DNA of 64,000 bases from contig MNCI01000200.1 in the NCBI GenBank assembly GCA_015680685.1, positions 62,001-126,000 of the forward strand, given 5' to 3'. The position numbers and the translations under genes are program-made. A model generated the notes under the pieces. That model searched no databases. It was given only the letters and a program-made list of their open reading frames with translations, and had not been told where the DNA came from. Shown here in pieces: positions 1-10,345 of this stretch. How positions within the stretch are numbered: position 1 is the stretch's first letter; each line of letters opens with the position of its first letter. This DNA comes from Gnetum montanum. Lineage: Eukaryota; Streptophyta; Gnetopsida; Gnetales; Gnetaceae.

Positions 1-427
1 TACACTCAGTACAATTGCTTCGAGCATGCATGCAGTGCTTGGCAACCTAGTAACAATTAGCGTTTGGTAATCCTAGCAGCATTACATTGGTTCAGGATGT
101 GTACGGTAAGTGGGAATAGATACTGGTGTTAGGAGTAATTAGAAATTAGTTAATGAGTAGTTAATTTATATTAGTTACTTATTTATCTCTCTTCCCCTCC
201 TTATTAGTGCAGGATATAAAACACTTAAAAGCCATAAAAATCATATGCCTCAAGCTTACTTAACCATAAAACCATGACATACAAGTAAGTTTGGGAAGAC
301 AATGATTATCCAACTCGTTATTGTTCCACGAAGGCGCATAGGCACTTAGTCCTTGGAATTTGGCCAGATCATGCATGAAACGCTTGTATTCATATGGTTG
401 AGCATAGGGGTATCTCGTTGCTCATCA
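1..427 (+). repeat. A1 5' LTR (3' part only)
   Basis: Positions 1-427 align end to end with 9,065-9,491, the last 427 bp of the A1 3' LTR. The LTR ends in CTCATCA, the inverted counterpart of TGATGA that opens the 3' copy. Promoter (U3) sequence is missing to the left. Confidence 0.92.
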
Positions 428-428
428 T

Positions 429-447
429 TGGCTCCATTGCTAGGGGC
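429..447 (+). other. A1 primer-binding site (tRNA-Asp-like)
   Basis: TGGCTCCATTGCTAGGGGC starts one base after the LTR end. It matches the Athila-type tRNA-Asp primer site TGGCGCCGTTGCCGGGG with a few changes, all explicable as C-to-T or G-to-A. Confidence 0.8.
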
Positions 448-559
448 TTAGTTGTTTGTGCACTAAGTAGAACTTAGGAAATCATTCACATCGTTCGAAT
501 GAATCCTTAGGGTTGATTAAGAAAAAGATAATAGTATATTGCACACTGAACAAGACAAG

Positions 560-2900
560 ATGTCTTCTTCTTTGCACAAAAGCACTTCACCACCTAGGAC
601 TAACACAAGAAGCAATTGGTGGCAGGATATACATGATGTTGATCTGCCAATCCCTCAATAGTTTCATGTGGTATATATTCATCCCAATGAATATGTACCT
701 GACTTCACCTTTATTCTTCACCAAGACAAACAGTTGTGTTGGCATGACTTGGAAGGTAACATAGTGTTACCTCCCAACCATTTAGTCCCAAGTATGCTTC
801 TTTGTGCTCTCACACGAATCAGCATGCAACACTTACATGCAGAATACATTGTGTAGGACTATGATTTGAGAGAATATCATTCCACAGAAGTGCAACATCA
901 AAGGGATTTGCAACAGGAGATACACCATAAGTCCTTGAAGGGAAAATGGTTTAAGGATGCCCCCCACATTTTAAGCAAAATTGAGAGTGATGAACCTGCC
1001 TCAGGTAGTCACCCACATAATGATGTTCCTCCCCTTGACTTTGGCCAAGGGGTTGTGTATCAAAACCTTCATTCTACTATTCAAAACCTAGGTGTTGATA
1101 CCAACGAACACAAAGTGTTTGAAAAAGGAACAAAGAAACATGACAAAAGTGGAAATTTTGATAGCAATTGTGATCGAGGTAGAGACCACTGAAGAGAAGG
1201 TACTAGACACCATCATGGTGGCCGTTCTCCTTCTTCTTCATCTTCATCATCTCCTTCACCCTCTTCTTCCGTGTCTGGACATATCCATAGAGAAATAGAT
1301 CATAAGGATAAGGATAAAAAAAGTGAAAGTCACAAACAAGACAACTAACACAAAGGACGAGGGTACTCTAGGGAATCATACCATAGAATAAGGGAGAGTA
1401 AGGAACCACATAGGCACCATAGACACTATGAATAAGACGATCATGATGAACCCCTACTCACCATGTGAACCATGCTAGATATAACTGAGGCTATGAGAGT
1501 TCCAAAAAGGCACAAAAAAGATAGTAGGATCAATAGGTTAGGCATGAATAACATCCCATGATTTGAAGGAGGATATAACGCTGATCCTCAAAATCACTTA
1601 CAAGCATTTCATGATGCATGTGCCTTGAAAAACAAAGAAAATGAAAGGAAAAAATGTAGGTTGTTCCCATGGACCCTAATAAAAGAAGTTGAAAGCTAGT
1701 ACCAATCCTTAGAACTAGAATCCATTCATAGGTGGAGTACTATGTTAGAACTGTTCAATGATAGGTACCAAACATACTCCCGGGTGTCTAACTAGCGAAA
1801 GCAAATCCAAGGATAGAAACAAAGAAGCCATGAACCCTTGGATGCTACCTTGGGCTATAATTATGTACTATTACATCATTGTCTTGGCCATGATTATTCA
1901 TAGAGGGATCAACTTCGCCATCTCATAGATGGGCTTAGGCATGAAACAAGAAGAATCCTTGAGACTTATGCCCAAGGAAGGTTATCCAAGCTTAGGTCTC
2001 ATCAAATTCACAAACTATTAGAGCAAGTTTCTAAGGAATAAGGTGAGCTATGAAATAGAGAAAGTGTGGAAGAATATAACTGAGATCCTTCCCTCTAAAA
2101 TAAGGGAGTAAGATTTTGTGAGCATAATGAAGAGTCACCACTGAAAGAGATTGTGAATAGGAAAGCCTTACCTATTCAAAAGATAGCATCAGAAGTATTG
2201 GTAAAGGTAGATCAAATGTGGGACTCCCTAGATAATAAGCTTTAAACTATTCTCAAAGTAGTAGAGGAGTCTAGAGAGCATGGTAGTAATCATGACAAAA
2301 GGAAAAAGAGAGAAGCAGAAAATGCACGTAACAAGGGTAAGGGTAAAGTTGCTATTGTTGAAGACATTGTGGACTTAGATACAAATGATGATAGTGGATG
2401 CGAGATATGTTAATACGACCATCCTAAGGGATGTTGCCTGGTGATCTCACATTTGTAGGAGTTTGGGGTGTATGCACTTAATCCACATTTAAAAAAATGA
2501 CAAACATCCTGATGGTTACCTTATCCCCAAGGTAACCTAAGGTAGTTCCACCAACCTTTAACATATTATCCAATTGGAACTCCACCACAACCAATTAAGT
2601 AGCATCAACAGTGGCAACACCCACAATCATGGAGAATATCACCATTGAGGCAACAATATCCTTACTGGCAACCTGACCCATATGGATATTACGTGCAACA
2701 TCCAATCTCTCCATGTGACTCTGTTGGTCACGTTACTCACCAACATCACTACTAAGCCCATGAGTACTATAGGACTCCCTCTCCTAGGGGTGACATTCCA
2801 TGAGTATACCATCCTTCTAATTTGGCTACATCTCTCCCACTAATAGCTCCATTACCACCTGCTCCAGCAATGCAAGGTGAACTTCCTGCTCAGCCTTAGC
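560..2900 (+). pseudogene. gag: A1 gag (Athila-like), broken by stops
   Basis: The first ATG of the gag-pol frame is at 560 (MSSSLHKS); the A2 copy also begins with an ATG followed by MSSS, which supports this start. The Retrotrans_gag core lies at about 1,556-1,930: FEGGYNADPQNHL, then a segment that read SWYQSL before its Trp codon became TAG (1,697-1,699), then a W..ml..F pattern. A charged Arg/His/Lys-rich stretch lies at about 1,190-1,450 and a basic linker near 2,280-2,350. No CCHC zinc knuckle is visible. Many in-frame stops, but the frame matches that of pol, with no net frameshift from 560 to 6,802. Would form the particle shell; certainly non-functional here. Confidence 0.82.
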
Positions 2901-2956
2901 AATGTAATGCCACAAGAGATGTTAATCCTCAACCTACTATTGATTCTGACAATCGT

Positions 2957-3592
2957 ATGAAGAAAAGATCTTTCTTTAGATCCAAAAGTCTAACCAAGCC
3001 TTTGCAATCCCAAGAGGCTGAGTCTTTGGACGCCTCCATATCAATTAAAGCTTCAGATCCCCCTTCGAACTTAACACTACATTCAACACATACGGTCATG
3101 TTAACACATGTCATTACTGATTGGATCAAAACTGGCCACCTTCCTAGGAAATTTTTTGATCCTAGGAGCCCCCTAATATATCTACAAATTGCTAGGAATG
3201 AGCCATGCAAAGCTGTTTTGGATTCAAGTTCTGGTGTCAACCTAATATCCCAAGAAATGTATAAGGTCTGGAACCTGCCTCCATTAAAAAAGAGTAACAT
3301 CCATTTAGAGTTGGTCAACCAGTCCATCACTATTCCCTTGGGATTAGTAGAGGACATTGTTACCATTATTTGTGGATGGTCATATCTAGCTGACTTCCTG
3401 GTGATTCAAGTGAATAAAAATAAGGGGGACTTCCCAATCATAATGGGAAGGGAATGGCTAAGCACTATCAATGCGAACCTAGGTATCCATGATCTTTCCT
3501 TAGAAATATCTAAGGAAAATACTTTCAAAAAGATCGAGAAGAAGAAGGTTCCATGCATTGTATACAGTGACACAGGGTGCAATTATGTGTAG
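2957..3592 (+). pseudogene. pro: A1 aspartic protease region
   Basis: Open stretch of 211 codons in the gag-pol frame. The retropepsin active site corresponds to KAVLDSSSGVNLIS (expected LDSGAS-like), so the catalytic Asp is present but the following Gly-Ala is Ser-Ser. Downstream IMGREWLSTINA matches the second conserved loop of Athila proteases. The same domain is found in A2 (minus, about 21,691-22,120) and, inserted into by A1, in H (9,492-9,935). It would cleave the Gag-Pol polyprotein; the active-site change and stops on both sides make it inactive. Confidence 0.8.
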
Positions 3593-3742
3593 AGATCATG
3601 GGTTGTGCAAATTTTAACATTGCCTACATGCAATCAATGTGCACAAACAATCAACATACAAAGGTTCCTGTATGTAGTAGCCACATGATAAGAAGACACC
3701 TAGTGGCTGATAGTTGATCAAGAAAGCAGCTCACTTATATCC

Positions 3743-4987
3743 ATGGAACTAACTGAGGGTTTGACTTGCGCTTACATGGATAGCATAGATGCATTAGAGC
3801 AAGTCCACTACCAACTTCCCAATCCTAACTTAGAAAACATCAACTGGGGGAAGTTGGAAATTCCTAAGAAATTTAAACAAGAGCCCCTAGAACTAAATTC
3901 ATTGCCCACTGGTATGGAATACACATTTCTTAAGAATGGAAAGGTGGTAATCATCAATGCAAGACTTGCTCCGCAACAAAAATAGGTTCTACTAAAGGTA
4001 ATAAACAAGTGGTCAAAAGCCTTCGCCTGGTTATATCAAAAATTAATTGGAATTGATTCTAGGATATGCTAGCATAGGATTTACACTGACATCTCCATGA
4101 AGCCTCAAAAACAACCACAAAGGTGATTGAACCCAAAGTTGAAGCAAGTAGTAAAAGAAGAAATCAAACAGCTTCTAAAGGCTAGGTTCATATGCCCCAT
4201 TGCTGATAGCGAATGAGTTAGCCCATTAGTAATCATGCCTAAAAACGGAGGAAAATGGAGGGTGTACATAGATTTTAGGCTGCTAAACATGGAAAAATTC
4301 AAGGATCACTTTCTGTTGCCATTTTTTGACCAAGTCTTAGACACAATCACAGGGCATCGCTATTATAGTTTTCTAGATGGCTATAGCGAATACAACCAAA
4401 TACAAATAGCCCCAAAAGACCAAGATAAAACTATGTTCACTGGTCCTTAGGGAATGTTTTCTTATAAAAAAATGTCTTTTGGCTTGTGCAATGCCCCTAC
4501 CATGTTTCAACGCTTAGTTCTAAGCATATTCCAGCAGTAGATAGGAAATGGTATGGAAGTCTTTATGCATGACTTCTCCACTTATGGAGCAAGTTTTGAT
4601 CAAGCCTTGGAATGATTAGAGCAAGTGCTAAAAAGATGTGTAGAAACTAATTTGAGGCTTAACTGGCAAAAAAGCCATTTGATGGTACAAGAAGGTGTAG
4701 TACTTAGACATAAAATTTCACATGCAGGGATAGAGGTAGACCCTAAGAAAATCAAAGTTATCCAAGGAATTACTCATCAACCGAAAACTATCAATGAAAT
4801 TCGACCATTCCTTGGACACATTGGCTACTATAGGAGATTCATAGAGAACTTTTCAAAGGTTTCCAAACCATTGGTAGAGTTAACGAAAAAGGATGTACCC
4901 TTTGAGTGGACTAGGGAATGCGAACTAGCTTTCCAAACTCTAAAACAGAAGCTGGTAGAAACACCCATTCTACAAGCTCCTGACTAG
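3743..4987 (+). pseudogene. RT: A1 reverse transcriptase
   Basis: The linker at 3,743-3,985 precedes the RT fingers and palm (about 4,118-4,980). Motifs visible: MPKNGGKWRVYIDFRLLN, SFLDGYSEYNQI, SFGLCNAPTMFQR, the catalytic box as VFMHDFSTYG and FLGHIGYYRRFI. The YMDD-type box (FMDDF in Athila and intact in A2) reads FMHDF, so one catalytic Asp is lost. Stops interrupt at 4,448-4,450 (Trp of PWG) and 4,985-4,987 (Trp of WSKPF), both TGG to TAG. The frame is the same as gag and integrase. Confidence 0.9.
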
Positions 4988-5356
4988 TCCAAACCATTCC
5001 ATGTCATGACTAATGCATCCAACTATGCCTTAAGAGCCATGCTTACACAGTTAGATGACCAAAAAAACCCTTATTACATCCACTGTGCAAGTAAAAGTAT
5101 AGCTGGTACACAACTTAACTACACTACTACAAAAAAAGAATTAATGGTTGTAGTGTTTTCACCAGAAAACTTTAGGCACTATGTATTAGGATACAAAGTA
5201 TTCATACACATAGATCATAGTGTAATCCGATTCCTCATGAATAAGCCAATGGTAATCCCTCGTATTATACTATGGCTAGTAATCCTACAAGAGTTTGATT
5301 TAACAATGACTAATCATAAAGGCACCGAGAAAGTAGTTGTCGATCATTTATCTTAG
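4988..5356 (+). pseudogene. RNH: A1 RNase H (Gypsy type)
   Basis: Continues the RT frame. The first catalytic Asp is Asn (HVMTNASNYALRAML; expected DAS). The Glu region (TTTKKELMVVVFS) and the HIDHSVIRFL segment are recognisable, and the block ends in VVVDHLS, equivalent to ADHLSR. It would remove RNA from the RNA/DNA hybrid. A stop follows at 5,354-5,356. Confidence 0.82.
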
Positions 5357-5629
5357 TTGTAGTGGGACAACAAAGAGGATGAGTATCCAATTTCAGATCA
5401 TTTCCCTGATGAGTTCCTCTTTGCTAGTGTAGTGAATAACCAATCACCCATGAAGACAAAATGGTACAGTAGCATTCTTACCTACCTCCTCATCCAATAA
5501 ACACCACAAGAGCTACACCTTAAGAAAAAATAATAGTTTCTTCATAGCGCCAAGTACTTTATGAAGATCAATGGACAACTTTACAAAGTATGTTCTCATC
5601 GCTTGGTTCGATGGTGTGTTCCCAATAGA

Positions 5630-6802
5630 GATCAATTGAGAGTTCTCCAAGATGCTCATGAGGGCCCTTGTGGGAATCATTATGCTAGGAGATGAACGAC
5701 TATTAAGATCCTGTTTGCAGGGTTTTCTTGGCCTACCTTGTTCCAGGACATCCATCAATTCTTCCAATCTTGTGAGTGATATCAACGTGATGGGGGAATG
5801 ACTGCTAGAATGAAGGGTTTTCAAAAATGGTTAGAACCCTTCGACATTTGGGAAATCAATTTCATGGATCCCATTACACCAATCTTTAATGGAAAGGCTT
5901 ACATCATAGTTGCCGTAGACTACTTAACAAAATGGGCTGAAGTAGCTACCATTAAAGATTGTACATCATCTACAGTTGCATGATTTGTTCAACAACAAGT
6001 CATCAATAGATTTGGTATGCCACGTGCACTTATATCAGAAAATGGAATACACTTCATAGGTGCAAATTTTCAAAAGTTAATGCAATGCTTAGGGGTTGAG
6101 CACAAATTGACTACACCATAGCACCCCCAAGGAAACAGTCAAGCCAAGGTTACCAATAGGGAGATTACTAAGATACTGGCTAGAACCATTAGCAAGTATA
6201 GGTGAGACTGGGGCACTAAACTGAATGATGCTCTTTGGGAATACCACTCCACATGGAAACTCCCTATAGGATACTCTCCCTATGAGTTAGTGTATGAAAA
6301 ACTTCCAACACTCCCTATCCAAACTGAGCTCCGTATACTAGCCATGGCATGTGACCTCAACCTTGACGTTGATCTAGCACAAAAACAAAGGTCGATGACT
6401 CTTAACTTGCTAGATGAGAACCAACTAGCTACCCTATCATCTAATGAGTTTCATAAGGCATTTAATAAACAATATCATGACCTAAAAATTCGGAAAGTTA
6501 AGTATCAGCTAGGAGATAAGGTTCTCTACTAGAACCCCACACATGTGTCACAACGTACCAAATTTCAAACACTATGGGAAGGACCGTACATTATCCATGC
6601 TACTTTCCCTTCAGGATCCATGACCATATATAAACCTAAGAGCCTAGATAAGAGACTGTTAGTTAATGTGCAACAAACAAAACCTTTCCATGAGTTTAGG
6701 ATGACCAAAACATATGCCACCTCTGTAGATGGGCAACCTTGCTCATTATTTCAGATCTCCTCCTTCCAACTCAGTCATGGGAGAGATGGTCACCTCTGCT
6801 AA
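5630..6802 (+). pseudogene. INT: A1 integrase
   Basis: The zinc-binding half begins near 5,640 (AHEGPCGNHYARR) and ends in a C..C pair whose second Cys is Tyr. The catalytic core (about 5,830-6,200) shows INFMDPI, VAVDYLTKWAEV, INRFGMPRALIS and HPQGNSQAKV. The three catalytic acids expected in Athila integrases (D, D, E) read N, E and K, so the core is dead. Stops at 5,981-5,983, 6,203-6,205 and 6,530-6,532 replace Trp. The C-terminal part contains KYQLGDKVLY and LWEGPYII, the usual GPY/F module. The natural stop is TAA at 6,800-6,802. Confidence 0.88.
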
Positions 6803-8659
6803 TTATTGAAGGCCCTTAGCTCTTTCTAAATTTTTGTTTTACACATTTTTTATTTTGTACATTTCTTTAATCTTTCTTATTTTTGTTTTACACCATCGTT
6901 CATATTTTTACCATTTCTTTGTGTGATTACTTTATTTTTTTCATCACCCAATAAGTGTTCATGATGGTTGCATGAATAATATCATATTGATTGCTAATGT
7001 TTTGATTTTACCTTTGAATTATGATGTTGACATTAAGGTATGGTTCTATTGATCAAATAGGCAATGAGTCCACGTCATTCATGCATCCATAAAATCCTAT
7101 GGTCTCCCTTGTCTTGGAACTATATAGTCCCTTTCTCTAATAAAAACTGTTAACGAATTGGTGGTTGGGTATTTCTCAAACTAAGGAAGGACTCAAAGGA
7201 TGAAAAGGGTGTGACTTCAAGGGGATTCAATGCATTTGTGTTGGCTATTCTCTTGAGTGCTTAGATGCTTTTTCCTTATGTTTTCCACCATTCTAACCAT
7301 GCATCAATTCACCAAAAGTTGAGTGCATAAAAATAAGTCTTTGCATGGTGTGGTTCTCATGCAAAGAAAAATGGAGACAAAAAAAGTGAGAACTCAAAGC
7401 ACACCCCTTAGACACAATAATGAACTTGGGCTACACGCACTAGTTATGGCACTGGAAAGACATGTTACCCATGTATGAAGGTTCTCTCTAACTAAGGCCC
7501 TTTCTCGCTTCCTGGTTCTCCATCTCACTCTTCTCGGAATGGTGGTGACTTTTTGTTTAGGCATTCTTGTTGCTTCAAGAGGATAGGTTAGTCAAATGTG
7601 TTGATGTGAGGTCAGTAAATGTGGTTTATTAAGCCTAGATTTGGAATGAGTTCTACTTAGTCACATTAACCATCAAACACACACAAGGGACTTTACACAA
7701 CCTTATCCTTGGGCTTCCATTCCATTCTCTCCTCTCCACATTTCTTTCCATTTTTCACCTCATTGTCGATTTTATCATTAGTTTGTATCTTGGTTGATGC
7801 ATTGTTTATCCTTAGTAATTTTTTATGGGTAAGTTTTTAACTCTTGCTTCCAATTGACATTCCTAGAGCCTATAGACTCTTTGGTTTGTGGGTCTATCAA
7901 GGCATCAAGGGCATGAGACTTCTTTGGGGAGGACCCACTAGCATTCCTTTTTGGTGCATTTGTTAACTTCTTTCCCTTAAACATTTCCTGCAATCAACAA
8001 TTTTATTAGTGTTTTTGTTGTTACTTTTTCTCCACCTTTCTTATTCCTTATCTTTTTTTCCATCCTATCACTACCGAAGGTTTTCTCTTAGTCATGGGGA
8101 CCCAAGCACAAATTTTTTAATTTTTCCTAACACCTACACATTAGGTAGTCACCAGTGTTAAAACTCCAGAATCAGTATCTACCATAAGCAAAACTCAGCC
8201 AATGCACTTTACATTGAGGCAAGGTATCAAATGCATTGTGATTTATCTACCCTCGCTCATTTGTGACTATGTTGTATGTGTAGATGGTGATCATACAACA
8301 ATGGATTGGGCCTGGAGGAAACACTCAAGATGGACCAGAACTGAAATGCTTACTAAAGGGGCAAGATTGGTGGCATGGCTATGAATAAACAACAGAAGGC
8401 ACAATCTTAACATTGGTAGCAACACATCTTCTTTTTTCTCTCTCTCCTTCTCTTCTAGCTACCAAATAAGGTTGGATTTCATTTATGTACAGTGTTCACT
8501 TTGTAGTCATGAACACTAATGTTTTCATGTATTGTATTGATTAATCCATTCATCAGGCACATTGAGTCTGTCACCCCATTCCATCATCATTGGTCATTCA
8601 GTCAATAATCCCATACCTTCTCAATATTTTGTAAGGAACTCGAGGATGAGTTTTCATTC
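6803..8659 (+). other. A1 3' internal non-coding region
   Basis: About 1.86 kb between pol and the polypurine tract with no supported gene. It is similar in order to the matching region of A2 (16,471-18,486) and to 10,340-11,500 of H: all hold a phrase around TTTGGGGAGGA followed by CCACT (here about 7,920-7,950). Short open frames here (for example 8,202-8,384 and 8,562-8,804) have no matching protein features. Confidence 0.6.
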
Positions 8660-8671
8660 AGTCATGGGGTA
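8660..8671 (+). other. A1 polypurine tract
   Basis: AGTCATGGGGTA directly before the LTR start TGATGA. The same phrase (CATTCAGTCATGGGG) precedes the 3' LTRs of A2 and H, which fixes the LTR boundary. Confidence 0.72.
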
Positions 8672-9491
8672 TGATGAACCGCGATATCGCATCTATGATA
8701 TCACATCTACGATATCGGATCAACCATGCACTGTTGAATACTCGATATTGTGGCCTACCTCATTGCCTATAAATAAGAGGTGGTGCCATTGGTTTCTACA
8801 TTAGAAGTTAGTCCCTTAGCCAAAATCTTGTCATTTTTTCCTTCCAGAGTAAGAATCATTTTTGCATGCCTGCAATAGGAGTCATAGAGTAAATAGATCT
8901 TTATTCAAGCATTGTGTACCTTAGCACACTTTGTGTACGATAATAAAGATGAACTTTATGATAAACCTTGCAGCATAAAAAATAGATTAATTAGTGTTAA
9001 TTATTATTTAATGCTTTCTTAGTTAATTAATGATATCTCTCACCTTACAACTCTCTTAGTTAAATACACTTAGTACGGCTGCTTTGAGCATGCATGCAGC
9101 ACTTGGCAACCCAGTAACGATTAGCATTTGGTGGTCCTAGCAGTGTTGCACTAGTTCAGGATGTGTACGGTAAGTGGGAATGCATACTAGTGTTAAGAGT
9201 ACTTAGAACTTAGTTAATGAGTAGTTAATTTAGATTAGTTACTTAGTTATCTCTCTTCCCCTCCTTATTAGCATAGGATATAAAACACATAAAAGCCATA
9301 AAAATCATATGCCTCAAGCTTACTTAACCATACAACCGTGGCATACAAGTAAGTTTGGGAAGATGATGATTAACCAACCCGTTATTGTTCCATGAAGGCA
9401 CATAGGCAGTTAGTCCTTGGAATTCGACTGGATCATGTGTGAAACGCTTGTATTCGTATGATTGAGCATAGGGGTACCTCGCCGCTCATCA
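8672..9491 (+). repeat. A1 3' LTR (820 bp)
   Basis: Begins TGATGAACC and ends CTCATCA, a 6-bp inverted terminus. The last 427 bp match positions 1-427. U3 holds a cluster of GATATC words at 8,682-8,719 and a TATA box (CTATAAATAAG) near 8,768. The next base, 9,492, resumes element H. Confidence 0.92.
8766..8778 (+). promoter_or_regulatory. TATA box of the A1 3' LTR
   Basis: GCCTATAAATAAG lies about 95 bp into the LTR, in the place expected for the pol II promoter of the element. H has CCTATAAATAC in the matching place (about 15,235). Confidence 0.55.
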
Positions 9492-9935
9492 AGATCCAAG
9501 AGTTCATTTGATTTATCTACGAGTAGCTAGAAATCTACCATGCAAGGCTCTACTAGATTCAAGTTCTAGAGTCAACTTGATCTCTCTAGAAACATACAAA
9601 CCATGGAACCTACTACACTTAAAGAAGTGCAACATCTGGTTAGAGCTTGAAATAAATTTTCACCATTTCTTTGGGATAGGTAGATGATGTAGTGACCACT
9701 ATCAATGGGTGGTCCTATCTAGAAAAATTTCTTGTAATTGATATGAAATATGACAATAAGGAATTTTCAGTTATCATGGGGAGAGCATAGCTTAGCACAA
9801 TTGATGCTAAGTTAAGTATAAGAGATATATTTGTTGAAATCTCTAAGGAAGATATGTGTGTAGCCATACATACACAAAAAATTCCATGCATTACTACTGA
9901 TAACAAAGGGTGCAGTTGTGGATCGATACTTAGAA
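9492..9935 (+). pseudogene. pro: H protease fragment
   Basis: Parallel to 3,170-3,600 of A1 at DNA and protein level: a reading with TIDAKLSIRDIFVEISKED matches the A1 STINANLGIHDLSLEISKEN segment. Several stops (for example after the VIMGRA phrase) and no intact active-site motif. It starts exactly at the A1 LTR boundary, so the N-terminal part of the protease should lie left of A1. Confidence 0.72.
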
Positions 9936-10345
9936 TGTCAACATAGCCATTAAATTAGTCCAGAACAAATGTGAAAAAAAAAATGTGTGCAAAAGAGAAA
10001 GTAGGATCCACAAATCCAAAATAAACCTAGTGCCAACTACTAAGAACTTTCAAGTGTCCAAAACATGCATGGAATAATTTTAACAACTTATTAACTTCCA
10101 TTCCAAGAAAATAATTCCAACTGAGAGCCCAAAAATGAAAACATTAAACCATGATCATATGCCAATAGGAAGAGAAAACAAGAACTTAGATGATCAAAAT
10201 GTAATTACCATCAAGATCACATAGGAAAATAATTGACAAATTAAATCACTACAAATGGTAAGTGAACCATCCAAAGTGTATGATTCAAGAAATCTAGGGA
10301 CCATTTTCTGAGCACTCACCCATAAGTTTAGTCATGGGGAAGATG
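9936..10345 (+). other. H internal deletion scar (RT, RNase H and integrase missing)
   Basis: In A1 the protease end and the phrase GTCATGGGAGAGATGG at the end of pol are about 3.2 kb apart; here the protease end and GTCATGGGGAAGATGG (about 10,332) are only about 400 bp apart. The sequence between is A-rich and shows no RT, RNase H or integrase motif. Confidence 0.6.

Larger units (their letters stand above)
1..9491 (+). mobile_element. A1: Athila-like Ty3/Gypsy LTR retrotransposon, 5' end cut by window
   Basis: Full element apart from about 390 bp of 5' LTR missing to the left. The order is LTR, tRNA-Asp-like primer site, one gag-pol reading frame, about 1.9 kb of non-coding 3' sequence, polypurine tract and LTR. 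Lineage is called Athila from the RT block with its DGYSEYNQI and DFSTYGASFD motifs and from the primer site. It sits inside the protease region of element H: right of its 3' LTR the sequence continues directly as a protease homologue. The left target-site copy is outside the window, so the insertion cannot be confirmed from both ends. The two LTRs differ by roughly 14% over the stretch I compared, mostly transitions. Confidence 0.9.

Noticed and set aside
2929-3366. 145-codon minus-strand open frame
   Set aside because: Shadow of the A1 protease region.
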